From Anthoceros angustus (taxonomy: Eukaryota > Streptophyta > Anthocerotopsida > Anthocerotales > Anthocerotaceae), in NCBI GenBank assembly GCA_010909165.1, contig MU008179.1, positions 992,001 through 1,056,000 on the forward strand: a stretch of DNA of 64,000 bases, in the 5' to 3' direction. The notes under the pieces were generated by a model, which was not told the origin of the DNA, did not search any database, and was given only the letters and a program-made list of their open reading frames with translations. The stretch's first letter is position 1. Each line of letters starts with the position of its first letter. Made by a program: the position numbers and the translations under genes. This document shows positions 1 through 21,954 of this stretch, piece after piece.

Positions 1-440
1 AAGCCATCTTTGTAATGCTTTGATAACTTAGTAAAAGATTTTAAGTACTAGTAAAAAACATGTTGTAAATCCGTGCATGTAGTAAAAAATATAGCTGGAT
101 AGTAAATAAGAGTCTTAGGAAAAGGTAAACTTTCACTGTAAAACACTTCTAAACCTGAAAAAACTAACCCACCAGTAAAACTCCAGGTAGTAAGTTCCAT
201 ACTTGCGTAGTAAAGTTTTCTATCTTGTTGTGATCCAAAATTGCCTCAGAATAAGAGACTTTCGCCGCCATAATCGTATTGAGTCGCGAAACCCAACCGT
301 AGTAAAACACCGCAACCCATGTTGTAAAGTCTAGTTGTATATACGGAGAATAACCGCAAATAAAGCCCCATAGTAAACGCAGTGCTCCGCTCTCTCATCT
401 CTCTAAAAAACAAACGTTAGTAAAGGGCATGGTTTCCTAG
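1..440. other. AT-rich stretch rich in TTTAC/GTAAA words
   Basis: No reading frame is recognisable. The word GTAAA, often as TAGTAAA, recurs about a dozen times at irregular spacing. The stretch lies just downstream, in minus-strand sense, of the copia protease remnant, where integrase would be expected, but no integrase motif can be read. Confidence 0.4.
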
Positions 441-1500
441 TAGTGTCTTTTCTTCACCGGAGTCAAATCCAGGAAATCAAACTGAGTTTTTTCATTGCAG
501 ATGTGCGTCGTGGCACTAGAATCAAGGTACCAGCCAACATCTCCGGCAATGAGCTCGTCAAGCATACGGTAAGAATCTTCACAATAGATTTAGAGTTATC
601 ACTGGAAGTCCTATCTTTGACAACCATATTTGCAGACTATCGCAAGCCCTGTTTCTGAGGTTCGCCAGACTTCTTTTTGCGGCACTCACGTGCCCAATGC
701 TGCAATACCACCACCAACACTCGCGCGATGGGTGTTGATGAAACTGCGCCTCGGCGATTCATCGCCTTCCCTTTCTCGCTGCTTTGTATCGAACAGGTAG
801 GGCCTTATCATGCCTTAAGCTTTGAGCCTCCACTAGAAAGCAAACGACTTTTCTCTTCCTGAAACAATGTGCCAACAATATCCTCCACTGTAATGGTAGG
901 TGTTTGGCCAACTTGTGATGCCTGATGTGCGGTCCGCACTGGAAATTCTGATTAGAAACGAAGTTCTAGTATGATGCAGGGAGGCTTGGAAGAAGCTCGG
1001 CTACTGCATTAACTTCTCTCATCTCAATACCAAGAGACTTCAATTGCCCTCATAGGTGGCGAAACTTGGTAACATGAGAAACCACCTTGTCTCCCTCTCG
1101 CATACGTAATCCATAGAATTCCATTCGGATTGCACACAGTGTCATGGCATTACTAACATTGTACGTGGAGGATAGTTTTCCCATATAGTCGAGGCTTTTG
1201 TCAGGAACTCAACATCAGGTACCAAGTTCCCATCCAGGCCTCCAACCATGAGGGCAACAACAACATTGTTAAGCTGATCCCACTTGGTTATGTCCGCAGG
1301 TGTGGGGGTGGTGTAGCAGCAGGATTCGGCTTCATCAAAGTCCCATCAACTATGGGCCACACCCCCCGAGCAACTAAGGTGGACTTCATGCGGACAAGCT
1401 AGACCTGGTAGTTTGTACCATTAAATCGGTCTTTTTCTTTGAGCTCATAAGTAAAGACAGCTCCAAGAGACGAAGAGGTTTGACTTGAACCACTAGACAT
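440..1500 (-). pseudogene. Ty1/copia gag and protease remnant
   Basis: Read on the minus strand from an ATG at 1500, the sequence encodes a copia-type Gag start (serine-rich N-terminus, then the family motif KEKDRFNGTNYQV), broken by a TAG where a tryptophan is usual. Further down in shifting frames come the UBN2-like stretch (IRMEFYGLRMREGDKVV, near 1100), a zinc-knuckle tail (HWARECRKK type, near 690) and a protease active-site region (WYLDSSATTHIC, near 500). The usual D-S-G catalytic triplet reads D-S-S. No LTR of this element is in the window. It is dead, several times frameshifted, and probably continues past position 1. The same gag motif occurs in copia-3. Confidence 0.75.
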
Positions 1501-1662
1501 GTTTAGCATATGGTTACGAATTGTTCTGAAGTTTTCAATCAATGAGTCTAGAGGTGCATTGGTCATATAGTACTAAGGTTCGTCGGGTTGGTAGGGATGA
1601 TTACTAGGCAATGCTTAGAGTAGGATGCATCAAGGAGCTCTGCATTCCTATCTATGCCCCAC
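1393..1662. repeat. Direct duplication, copy 1 (gag start region)
   Basis: This stretch recurs about 297 bp further on (1709-1962) with small indels. Shared landmarks are the GTAAAGACAGCTCC block at 1451 and 1748 and the GGATGCATCAAGGAGC block at 1623 and 1921. Both copies include the gag start codon region, so the 5' end of the dead copia gag was tandemly duplicated. Confidence 0.8.
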
Positions 1663-1708
1663 CTTAATGATCTCTCTGAACGACAACCAAAAGAAACGAC
1701 ACTAGACA

Positions 1709-1962
1709 AGCTAGACCATTAAAGTGGTCTTTTCTTTGAGCTCATAAGTAAAGACAGCTCCAAGAGACGAAGAGGTTTGACTTGAACCACTAGACATGTT
1801 TAGCATATGGTTCTGAATTGTTGCTGAAGTTTTCAATCAATGAGTCTAGAGGTGCATTGGTCATATAGTACTAAGGTTCGTCGGGTTGGTAGGGATGATT
1901 ACTAGGCAATGCTTAGAGTAGGATGCATCAAGGAGCTCTGCATTCCTATCTATGCCCCACCT
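1709..1962. repeat. Direct duplication, copy 2
   Basis: Second copy of the 1393-1662 segment. It lacks several short pieces present in copy 1 (around 1715-1730, for example), which shifts the gag frame. Confidence 0.8.
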
Positions 1963-2213
1963 CAGTAATGATCTCTACAGGCATGACAACCAAAGAAATG
2001 AAACGACACTAGACAAGAGATGTCGTTTCAGCATGAACCCTACTGCATAGGACAAAACTGACAGTTGCCTATGCTGGAAATAGGTTACAGTGGCAAGGTT
2101 CCACTATGCTCGCGTGATTAGGAGAGGCGCATCCTGTCGACAAAGGGACGCGCGAAGTGCCTGATGAGCAACGTACCTCCCCGCCCATCCCTTGACACCT
2201 TGGATGCATCTAT

Positions 2214-2508
2214 TCAGATCTCTTCAACTCCCAATTGCAGTGGAATTAGTAGAGGGTGCTGCAAGATCTTGTTCTTGAAGACCAACATTGGGATGAAATC
2301 GTGGCCGAGATTCAGGAATTGGAGAGAGTCTGCGATACACATAAGGCTTCTTTGAATCATCAAGTCCCCTTGATGTATCATAGATTGAAAACGACTATAT
2401 TTATCTTTAATTCTCTGATTGAATCTCCTCTGGTCAAGCATTGTGTGCGCGCTCGGCAGGTGATTTGGACTTGGCTGTAAGGGATATGATGTAGATCCAG
2501 CACCTTCT
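2214..2508 (-). pseudogene. Unknown reading frame, 3' part, split by copia-1
   Basis: Minus-strand open frame ending in TGA at 2214. If copia-1 and one copy of its CTTTG target duplication are taken out, this frame joins directly and in phase to the frame at 7946-7633 to give about 202 codons. I recognise no family. The part here is rich in Q, L and I with no clear motif. It may be a host gene exon or part of an older transposon. The in-phase join across the insertion is the evidence that it was once a continuous frame. Confidence 0.45.
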
Positions 2509-2513
2509 CTTTG

Positions 2514-2768
2514 TGTAAGGGTATTAAAGCCCAATGTACTTAGACTAATACACTTAGTCTAAGTTAGGTGTCAGTTAAGTATCATTAGTTTAGTTGAAGC
2601 TAATCACTAGGAAGCTTCTTGTGCTCCTTCCTAGGAGCTTCTTGTGGAGCTTCCTAGGAGCCTATTGGAGGTATAAATACCCTCAAGCCTCATCTCAATG
2701 TGAGAGAGCTACTCTTGCCTCCTCCTCTCCTCTCCTCTTTCCACCATCATGGTGCCCACGATCCTTCA
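2514..2768 (+). repeat. 5' LTR of copia-1
   Basis: Paired with 7374-7632. It begins TGTAAGGGTATTAAAG and ends GATCCTTCA. A TATAAATA box lies near 2673-2680 and a pyrimidine-rich CTCCTCTCC run near 2720-2740. Confidence 0.92.
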
Positions 2769-2784
2769 AGCGGTATCGAGCCAT
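2769..2784 (+). promoter_or_regulatory. tRNA-iMet-like primer binding site, two bases short
   Basis: The sequence AGCGGTATCGAGCC directly follows the LTR. Plant copia primer sites complementary to initiator tRNA-Met read TGGTATCAGAGC. Here the T of a CTG and the A of the CAG appear to be missing. Confidence 0.7.
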
Positions 2785-2823
2785 GGTTTGGTTGTGTTGT
2801 GATGCTAGAATTTTCTAGCGAGG

Positions 2824-3430
2824 GTGCGGCTCGTGGGTGCAGGTGATCCGGATCGCGGCTGCGCGCGCAGCGCGGGCGGCGTGGCGAGGCCGCGCCGCGG
2901 CGCGGGCCGCGCGCGCGCAGCGGGCCGCGGCGCGGCGCGCGGGCCGCGGGCGCGGCGCGGGCGCGCAGCGCGGCGCGCAGCGCGCCGGCCCAGCCGCCCG
3001 GCCGCGGCGCGGGCGCAGCGCGGGCGCCAGCGCGGGCGCCGCGGGCCGGCCGCAGCCGCGCAGGCGCCCTTGCGGGCCGCGCCGCGGCGCCGGGCCTTGG
3101 CGCCGGCCGCAGCCCGCGGCGCCCGGCCAGCGGCCGCAGCCCGCGCGGGCGCGCCGCGCCGCAGCCCGCGGCCAGCGGCGCGCGCCCAGCGGCGCCCGCG
3201 GCGCGGCGCGCGGGCCTTGGCGCGCAGCGGGCCGGCCGGCCGGCCGGCCAGCCGCCCAGCGCGCGGGCCGGCCGGCCGCCGCGCGCGCCGCGGCCGGCGC
3301 GCCGGCCGGCCGGCGGCGCGCCGCGGCCTTGGTAGGCCGGCCGGCGGCGTGGCCGTGGCGTGGCCGTGGCGGTGGCGGCGCGCAGCGCGGCGCCGCGGCG
3401 CGGGCGCGGCGGGGCGGCGCGGCGCCAGAG
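2824..3430. other. Block of almost pure G+C in the copia-1 leader
   Basis: About 600 bp made nearly only of G and C, built from GCGC, GGCCGG, CGCGG and GCAGCGCG words with very few A or T. It starts after GGGTGCAGGTGATCCGGATC and ends before GAGTTATGTGCC, both of ordinary composition. Long Ala/Arg/Gly/Pro frames run through it in several phases only because stop codons need A and T; I do not call them genes. Confidence 0.85.
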
Positions 3431-3580
3431 TTATGTGCCGAGCGCGGCGGTGGCGAAGAAAATTCGTCGAAATATTCGGATACTCAGTGGAATAATCAGG
3501 CCACGGACCGCCGGGTATGTTTCTTCTTTGACTTTTCTAACAAGGCGAGTTGAGTGTTTTATCATATCGATTTTTGAGTC

Positions 3581-4360
3581 ATGATGTCTTCATCATCGAG
3601 CGTCATGTTCAATATCGAGAAGTTAGATGGTACTAACTTCCCGTTCTGGAAAGAACAAGTGTATAATGTTCTAGTGCAGAAAAAGCAGATCAAGCCCATA
3701 AAGCTGTTAGGCGTCAAACCAGATAGTATGACACAGGATGAGTGGCAGGACCTGGATGAGCTTGCTAGATCTACTATCATGCTAACATTGTCAAAAACAG
3801 TGTACTTCAATGTGAAAGATAAGACCACAAGTTACGAACTGTGGCAGAAGCTGTGTGACCTGTATGAGAAGCAAAGTGCGGCTTCTCAGGTGTATTGGTT
3901 GAAACAGCTGGTGGACTTGAAGATGAAGGAAGGGACGAGGATGTCCGATCATCGAATGATTTCAATACCATTTTCAGCTCTCATCTCAAGGTATCACGTT
4001 CCCAGTTAGTGAGAGCTATGTTTCATTGGTCACATTACGAGAGTTGGGACACCTTTAAATGCACTGAGTAGTGCACTTTGCTAGTGGTCTTACCATTGTA
4101 AATGTAGAAGGTAGCACATTGGCGAGGTGAGCAGGAAAAACATGGAACCTTCCAAAGGTTCCGGTGCCCTCATAGTGAGAGGGAGGTCCCGCTGCGAAGG
4201 GAAGCAGACGAAGCTTCTCTCGTAGCAAATCTCGTAGTCGTAACAAGAATGTGGAGTGTCACTATTGTCACAAAGGGTCACTTCAAAGAGTGCGAGAAGT
4301 TCAAAAGGACCAAGGAAAAGAGAAGAAGCGGGGCGACAAGAAGGCGACTTGCATCAGTTG
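3581..4360 (+). pseudogene. copia-1 gag
   Basis: An open frame of 142 codons from ATG 3581 encodes a copia Gag (UBN2 type): an N-terminal LDGTNFPFWKEQ motif near residues 14-25, and a LARSTIMLTLSK and YELWQKLCDLYE region near residues 60-95. After residue about 128 the frame breaks. A CCHC zinc knuckle (CHYCHK...H...EC) can be read at about 4246-4300 across another frameshift, followed by a lysine-rich tail. Gag would form the retrotransposon particle and bind the element RNA. It directly precedes protease, as in intact copia elements. Confidence 0.8.
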
Positions 4361-4379
4361 GAAGAGTTAAACTGTTGAG

Positions 4380-7345
4380 GACGGAGATGTCCTTATCTCT
4401 TCTTACTTGAATCTTTGCACAATTAATGACCGTGGATAGTCATTTATTACGCAATTGGATAATTGACTCGGTGCATCTTTCCATGTTACTCCTCATAGAG
4501 TGGTTTACGTATGATGCTACAAGGAAAGGATCGTTAGGCTTGGAAATAACTATGCATGCGGATCGCGGCGTGAGGTGATGTGCAACTCAAGTTTGACAAC
4601 GGATCTTCATTCATCTTTGAAGGGCGTTAGGCATGTTCGAAGTTGACAAAGAGCATGATTAGCGGGGCGGTTGGATGATCTTTGGTTACCACTTTGGTTT
4701 GGGGATCACTCTTGGAAGATCTCCAAAGGTTCTCTTGTGTTAGCTCGTGGATCGAAGTGTGGCACTTTGTACTCACTTGATAAACTTCAAAGATCATGTG
4801 ATCTGTGTGACAGAGCAGCCAAATGTTTCCTTGTGGCATTGCGGTTAGGACATATGTCTCAGAAGGGAATGAAGGTTTTATCTCGTTCTGGTTATATCCC
4901 TGTTCTTAACTTCTCTGATCTCTCGATGTGTGAGCCTTTGTTTATATGGGAAACAGACAAAATCATCACATCGAACACGAGGTAAAAGTAGAAGTAAACC
5001 TCTTGAGTTGGTTCACAGTGATGTATGTGGACCTATGCCTGCATCATTAGGCGGTGCCTCTATTTTGTCACTTTCATAGATGATTTTCTCACGCAAGGTG
5101 TGGGTTTTATCCTTTGAGGAAAAAGGATGAAGTTACGGCGGTGTTTGAAATTTGTCACCCTTGTAGAGAATCGATCAGCCACCGATTGAAGTGTCTAAGG
5201 GCGGATAATGGTGGCAGTATGTTTAGCTTTCGGTCATTACGTGATTCCAAGGAATCAAAGAGAATTAAACTCCTCCACAAAATGGTGTGGGTGGCGGATG
5301 AGCAGAACCATTCGAGAGGATCGTAGTTTGTTGTCAAACTACGGATTGCCTAATGGGTTTTGGGCGAGCGGTGTCTGCAGTTCATCTTATTAACGATCTC
5401 CTAATAAAAATTGATGAGCGAGTTCGGAGGAGCTATGGTCCGGAAAGAAACCATCCTACAAGCATCTGCGAGTGTTTGGGCGTGAGGCATCTTGCCATGT
5501 TCCAAAAGAGTTTCGGGACAAGTTGGCACCTAAGTCCAAGAAATGTATTTTTCTTGGCTATGGTGATTCGGTGAGATGGGATACCGTTTGTGGGATCGAG
5601 GCTAGAAAGGTTGTTCGTACTAACGACGTGTTCTTCAATGAGAACAAGATGCACAGGAAGCCTACTCCAAGCTGTGGAGGTGCGAAGGGTGATCTTCCAA
5701 GAAGATGGACATGATCATCATGGGGTTGATAGTGGTAATGTGCGAGCACATTCCTCCACCGATAGATGAACCAAGAGTCGAACAAGCACCTATAGAGGTG
5801 CACGTGGAGGTCGGTGAGGATTACGACCTCACGGCGGTATGATCCATCTGGATTATGTTATCTTGTGATTGTGGGAACCCTCTTCTTACAAAGAGGCCAT
5901 GTCAATGAGTAACAAAGAGAAGTGGGAGAAGGCCATGCGATCGAAATGAATTGCATAAGAACCAAACTTGGGAGTTGGTTGGTTGCCTAGGATAAGAAGG
6001 CACTACCTGCAAATGGGTGTACAAGATGAAGGTCATACCTTGATGGCAAACCAAAGTACAAGGCACGATTGGTTGCTAAGGGTTTCAAGCAACAACAGGC
6101 ATTGACTTTGATGAGATTTTCTCACCGAGTCAAAATGACAACTGCGATGTGTTCTTGCTTTGGTTGCGGATGATATGGAACTTATGCGGATGGATGTCAA
6201 GAGCATTCTTGCATGGTGACCTTCAAGAGGCGTCTACATGCAACGGAAGGTTTTGTTGAGAAGGGCAAAGAGCATCGGTGTGCGAGGTTGAGGAAGAGCC
6301 TTTATGGTTTGAAACGGGCACCAGTGGTATCACAAGTTCCACTCATTTATGCTTTCTCAAGGCTACAAGCGTGGCGATGAGGATCATTGCCTCTATCTGA
6401 AACAAGCTAAGGATCAAAGCTTGCTCATTTTGATCCTCTATGTGGATGATATGCTAATTCTTTGGGAACATCTTGATGAGATTTGTTGAAGTCAAAGTTG
6501 AATGCTCACTTTGAAATAGCAGACTTGGGAGGCGAGCCATATACTTGGCATGCGTATTCGGAGCAGACATAAGCGTCGCTTTATTTGTCTCGACGGAATA
6601 CATTAGAGGTGCTTCAACGTTTCAACATGGAGAAGGGAAGCCATTGGGTACTCCATTGCCTCCATATGTGAAACTTTCAAGCGGATTGCCCAAGCTACGA
6701 GGAGGACAAAAGCTGAAATGGAGAAGGTCTCATGCTCATCAGCTGTAGGGAGTTTGATGTATGCAATGATTGCTACACGTCCTGACATTGCCTTTGCAGT
6801 GGGAGTGGTTAGCAGGTTTATGTCAAACCCTGGCAAGAAGCATTGGGAGGCGATAAAAGGAGTTATGAGGTATCCGAATGGTACAAAAGCTTTGTGCATA
6901 TGTTTTGGTAGTGAAGATGCATGTGTGGATTATCACGGGGATATGGACAAAAGGAGGTCCACATCAGTTATGTCTTCACGTGCCTTTGGAGGCGATCTCA
7001 TGGCGATCTCGTTTGCGATCGTGCATTCGCTATCTACCGGTATATGTTGCAGCGAGGCTTGCAAGGAAGCCATATGGCTTGCTCGTTTAGTGGGAGACTT
7101 GGGGATCAAGGTTGCCGGTGTTGCATTGTGATAGCAGTGCTATCAATTGGCAAAGAATCCGATGTTTCATGCGAAGACTAAACATGTGGATGTGAAGTAT
7201 CACTTCATTCGAGAGGTGTTGGACGACAAGAGGGTACAACTTGTCAAGGTTCACCGGCCGAACCCTGAGATATTCTTACCAAGGGACTCTCTACGAGCAA
7301 TTTGCACAAGCTCGGACGATGGGCATGAGATAGTCCATTCTCCTG
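4380..7345 (+). pseudogene. copia-1 pol (protease, integrase, reverse transcriptase, RNase H)
   Basis: Recognisable pieces in order: protease active site near 4465 (a D-S-G site whose CTG has lost its T); GAG-pre-integrase domain 4750-4985; integrase core with FIDDF near 5070 and LRADNGG near 5195; reverse transcriptase 5950-6870 with intact YVDDM at 6439-6453; RNase H 6880-7330, including KEAIWLARLVGDLG and the terminal KTKHVDVKYHFIRE motif near 7180. The copia order (integrase before reverse transcriptase) is clear. At least a dozen frameshifts and stops interrupt it, so no polyprotein can be made as written. Confidence 0.88.
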
Positions 7346-7373
7346 AAGGTAAATTGGCCTTTAAGTGGGAGGT

Positions 7374-7632
7374 TGTAAGGGTATTAAAGCCCAATGTACT
7401 TAGACTAATACACTTAGTCTAAGTTAGGTGTCGATTAAGTATCATTAGTTTAGCTTAAGCTAATCACTAGGAAGCTTCTTGTGCTCCTTCCAAGCTTCTT
7501 GTGGAGCTTCCTAGGGAGCCCTATTGGAGGGCATAAATACCCTCCAAGCCTCATCTCAATGTGAGAGAGCTACACTTGCCTCCTCCTCTCCTCTCCTCTT
7601 TCCACCATCATGTGTTGCCACACGATCCTTCA
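7374..7632 (+). repeat. 3' LTR of copia-1
   Basis: Matches 2514-2768 with about ten small differences, mostly single-base indels in short runs. It is preceded by the polypurine tract AAGTGGGAGGT and followed by the target duplication CTTTG. Confidence 0.92.
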
Positions 7633-7946
7633 CTTTGCAATCGCTGATTATGCCTGGCAAAGTACAATCTGTTTATTTTAGCGGCCTTTTTAGCAGCTTT
7701 AGAGATTCGTGCCTCGTGCTCAACTTCCGAAGTTTGATTGGGTCGATTTGCCTTCTTGTATAATCCAAGTTCCTTGGCGTCCTGCTGCGCGCACTCCCGT
7801 ACACCCCATTGCTGGTAACTCCAGCAATTGCTATGTCGGTCTCTAGAGCAGGGTCCTCCACGTCCTTTACGGCAGTTGCAGAATAGAGGCCTAGAAGCAC
7901 GTCCCTCACAGCCGTAGAGAAAGGGGCCACTGGGACGAGTCATCAT
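7633..7946 (-). pseudogene. Unknown reading frame, 5' part, split by copia-1
   Basis: Minus-strand frame from ATG 7946, interrupted at the copia-1 target site. It holds a Cys-containing stretch, then a basic, probably helical KANRPNQTSEVEHEARI...KAAKKAAKI segment. It reads in phase into 2508-2214 once the element is removed. A second frame (7930-7673) overlaps and competes. No family recognised. Confidence 0.45.
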
Positions 7947-7961
7947 GCTTGCATAGATCAA

Positions 7962-9150
7962 AGATTATTTGTGTGTTATGATACCATATCGGTTTTCCGG
8001 AGAGAGAGATCTTGCAAAAAGCTCACTCTTCATTAGGAAAAAATAGAGAACAAAAAACAAACATTCATACTTGACCCATTATGTATGAAGCTATGCACCC
8101 TTTCAAATAGGTAACCTAACTATAATGTAAGCTAGGTTTATCCCTTTAACAATGGGATTTCCCATCTCGTTTTTTTTTCATATACCGTACCTCGAAGGGT
8201 GGTTCAACAGGATAATGCCGAAATAATTATTTTTTGAAAAAAACAAGGTTCAACATAAATATTTATATTTTTCAAAATTTCAACATTTACAAAAAATAAT
8301 TTTATCAAATTTCAACATTTATTAAAATATATAGGTATATATAAAACTAATGGATATGTATAGATCTCCCTAAATAGGCCTAATTTTCCACACAAACCCT
8401 AGTTTCCTTATTTTCGCATCATAAACTCATAAATTTTTACCTATTCAACATTTTAAGTATAATAATTTCTGGATTTTCAACTTTTACTAATTTTAATTAA
8501 TTAATGCCGAATCACCCCTTGGGGTACGGTAGTCTCCATTTCCTCATAACACGTTTTGAATTATACTAACTCACAGGTTTATGTTCCATTTATAACGATA
8601 ATTGTTACACACACCCTTAAAGAGCAGCTTACACAAAATTAAACCTGTTCATACTGCAGGACAGATCAAAATGATATAAGAGTGAAAATGAGTGTCTAAA
8701 CGACCAAGACACCGGTGGAGTACACAGCAAAAGGCAGGATGGTACACGATGGGCGACATCACGGACTGTACGCAGGAAACAGCTTTTTCTAGGTGTAGGT
8801 CTAAGGAGCGATGGGAGCAATCAAGCCCACTAGAAGCTTCAAGGCATGGACATTTCTGCTCCATTTTGCATTCGACGGATCCGTTTTCACAGCGGATTGT
8901 TAATTTTACAGTCAGGCCCTCAGTCCAGAAGTGATGTGAGCCAACATTGAGTGGACGCCACCTTCTGAAGGTCACCGATGTAACAGCCTCTAATAGCTGG
9001 GAGCCAAAGGTGCCTAGTAGGTTAGTTGTGAAAACTCACAATGGGGCCAATTGGGTTGTTGGGATCTTTAAGTTAGCAAAATGACATACAAGCGCCAAGA
9101 AACCCAGTTCGACAGACAGCTTTATCTCAATTTACTTAGGAGGGGTCCTT
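7962..9150. other. Non-coding stretch between copia-1 flank and the CHD gene
   Basis: AT-rich, with no convincing coding frame. It holds the MITE-like element at 8185-8529 and, at its right end, the presumed 3' untranslated region of the CHD gene. I see no canonical AATAAA on the minus strand in the last 500 bp. Confidence 0.5.
8185..8529. mobile_element. MITE-like element with TA target duplication
   Basis: A 345 bp AT-rich segment bounded by imperfect terminal inverted repeats. The left end reads CCGTACCTCGAAGGGTGGTT. The right end, reverse-complemented, reads CCGTACCCCAAGGGGTGATT. Both ends are flanked by TA (8183-8184, 8530-8531), the Tc1/mariner-type target duplication. There is no coding capacity. 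I cannot assign it to a named family. Confidence 0.6.
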
Positions 9151-20309
<11,159 letters not shown>

Positions 20310-20900
20310 GTACGAGAGGAAAGTCCGGGATAGACGCCGGGCATGGGATCCTGCCAAGTCCGTGTATTATGGCCTGCAGGCATGAAGAGAATGCCCAATT
20401 GCAATCGAAAATACCTTTCACCAACACAAAGAAAAGAACGAGCTAGCTTGCTTGCTTGCGAGCTCGCTTGTCTGGTTGCTGGCAGTACAGGAACGCACCA
20501 GCTCTTGCAGTCTAGCACCGGCGGTCTGATGCAGGTTTCCTCGCATCCAGCTATCCCTGCAAATCCAAATGCCTACACATGTGAAATGAGCATCCCATGT
20601 GCCTACCAAGGAATCCCAAGTCAAGCACCAGCGCATGCGAGCACGCGATCCGTGTTACAAACAACAAAGCAGCTCCCACCGAAACCTCCATGTGTCCTTT
20701 TAACCCCAGTTTCCGCTTTTTGCGCACATACATATGACTCCGCCTTGCGGGACGATAACTCTTCGTGTGGCAAAACCCTTCGCACCCTCGGTTGGTGCGA
20801 TCGGTTTCTGCAAAACACCGTATTATAAACCCTAGCCTACCTGCCTAGTCAGCTTGCGGTGGTTATACATATTACACATAGGAAAGACACACACTACGGT
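20310..20900 (-). promoter_or_regulatory. Putative promoter and 5' leader of the CHD gene
   Basis: About 590 bp upstream of the first ATG. A TTTATAATA TATA-like box (minus strand, 20821-20829) overlaps a telo-box (AAACCCTA on the plus strand at 20827-20834), an element common in promoters of growth- and translation-related plant genes. The predicted start site would be near 20790. It is assigned by position and motif only. Confidence 0.35.
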
Positions 20901-21950
20901 ACTTAATTTGCAAGTTGTTAGGTGAATATGTATGTAGAAGATTTATAACCTAAAATTCTAATTTTTTTCATTCCGTCCCACATCAAAGGATTGAGTACAG
21001 AATACGTAGATATTTTTATAACATGTTAAAGGTATATTATTTATATTACATGCTAAAAATATGTGTACTAAGAAGACTCAATGTTGTTTACGAAATTGCA
21101 TACACTTAATCTGGTCAAGCAGCTCAATGACGGTCTCGCTAGAGTAAAGAAGCGGATCAATGGGATATATATGTTTCCTCAAAGTGGATCAATGGGATTT
21201 GTATGGTTGTTCAATTGAACGTTTTATCTGGGGCCAAACCTCAAAAAACCATCTTATTGTGAGTGCCTAGTTTCTATATGTCTATGCCCATGCATCCATG
21301 GCCATGCCCGATGTTCAAGTTAGTTCCCAACAATTTAGGACCTCTCCACACTAACAGTTTGGGTGTAGTTGAATTGTCGTTCGGCTATTGGTTGGCCACA
21401 TGGCGGATTTGAACTACATGAACTAGAACACAAACACAATCCGATGTGGCATGTAGGTAGGGGGTGCGGTTTAGTTTAGATCGAACTGATTAGTGAAATA
21501 AACTAGTTGCAAATCCTCCATTATTCGGTTAAATTGAAGTAAAATAGTAAATATATTTATTACTTATTACTACTTGACTTTTTTCTTTTACCAAATATCT
21601 TTTACGTTTAGTCTCATTCGTTGTCCTTCTCCTTCTCTCCCGCTTCCTCCCATTTCCCTCCACATCTCCGTTTACATCGCTTCGACCATGGTCGCATTTA
21701 GATAAGAGCTCGCCGCAAAGTTCAAGCCTAGCAAAGATGCTGTATTTAAAGGCCCAAAGAAGACGCATATTTATATACGCGTACCCACCACTCGAGTGGT
21801 GGACTCCCCGCGACACAACTCATGGTCGCACACTTGTTCGCAATAAGAGTACTTATATGTTGAACGGACATGATCATCTACAAAACCAAAGCATCATCAT
21901 CCTATTGCTCCTCCCATCAATGCTGTTAAATGCAACGTGATGGAGTGCAC
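20901..21950. other. Intergenic, no gene seen
   Basis: AT-rich sequence without a convincing reading frame on either strand and without recognisable transposon ends. It lies between the CHD promoter and the foldback at 21955-22143. Confidence 0.4.
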
Positions 21951-21954
21951 CGGT

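Larger units (their letters stand above)
2514..7632 (+). mobile_element. Ty1/copia LTR retrotransposon (copia-1), complete structure, coding broken
   Basis: A 5.1 kb element with 255 and 259 bp LTRs (2514-2768, 7374-7632) starting TGTAAGGG and ending TTCA, flanked by the 5 bp target duplication CTTTG (2509-2513, 7633-7637). A tRNA-iMet-like primer site follows the 5' LTR and a purine tract (AAGTGGGAGG) precedes the 3' LTR. Inside, in copia order, are gag, protease, integrase, reverse transcriptase and RNase H. All of pol is broken by small indels, many at CTG/CAG sites. The two LTRs differ at several homopolymer and short-indel positions. A roughly 600 bp G+C block sits in the leader. A related fragment lies in opposite orientation at 63385-64000. 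Confidence 0.93.

Noticed and set aside
2824-3553. Long Ala/Arg/Gly/Pro reading frames (223 and 238 codons)
   Set aside because: They exist only because the DNA has almost no A or T to form stops. Several frames are open at once and none has a domain.
20310-20357. CHD start at 20357
   Set aside because: The codon there is TTG, not ATG. The first in-frame ATG is at 20309.
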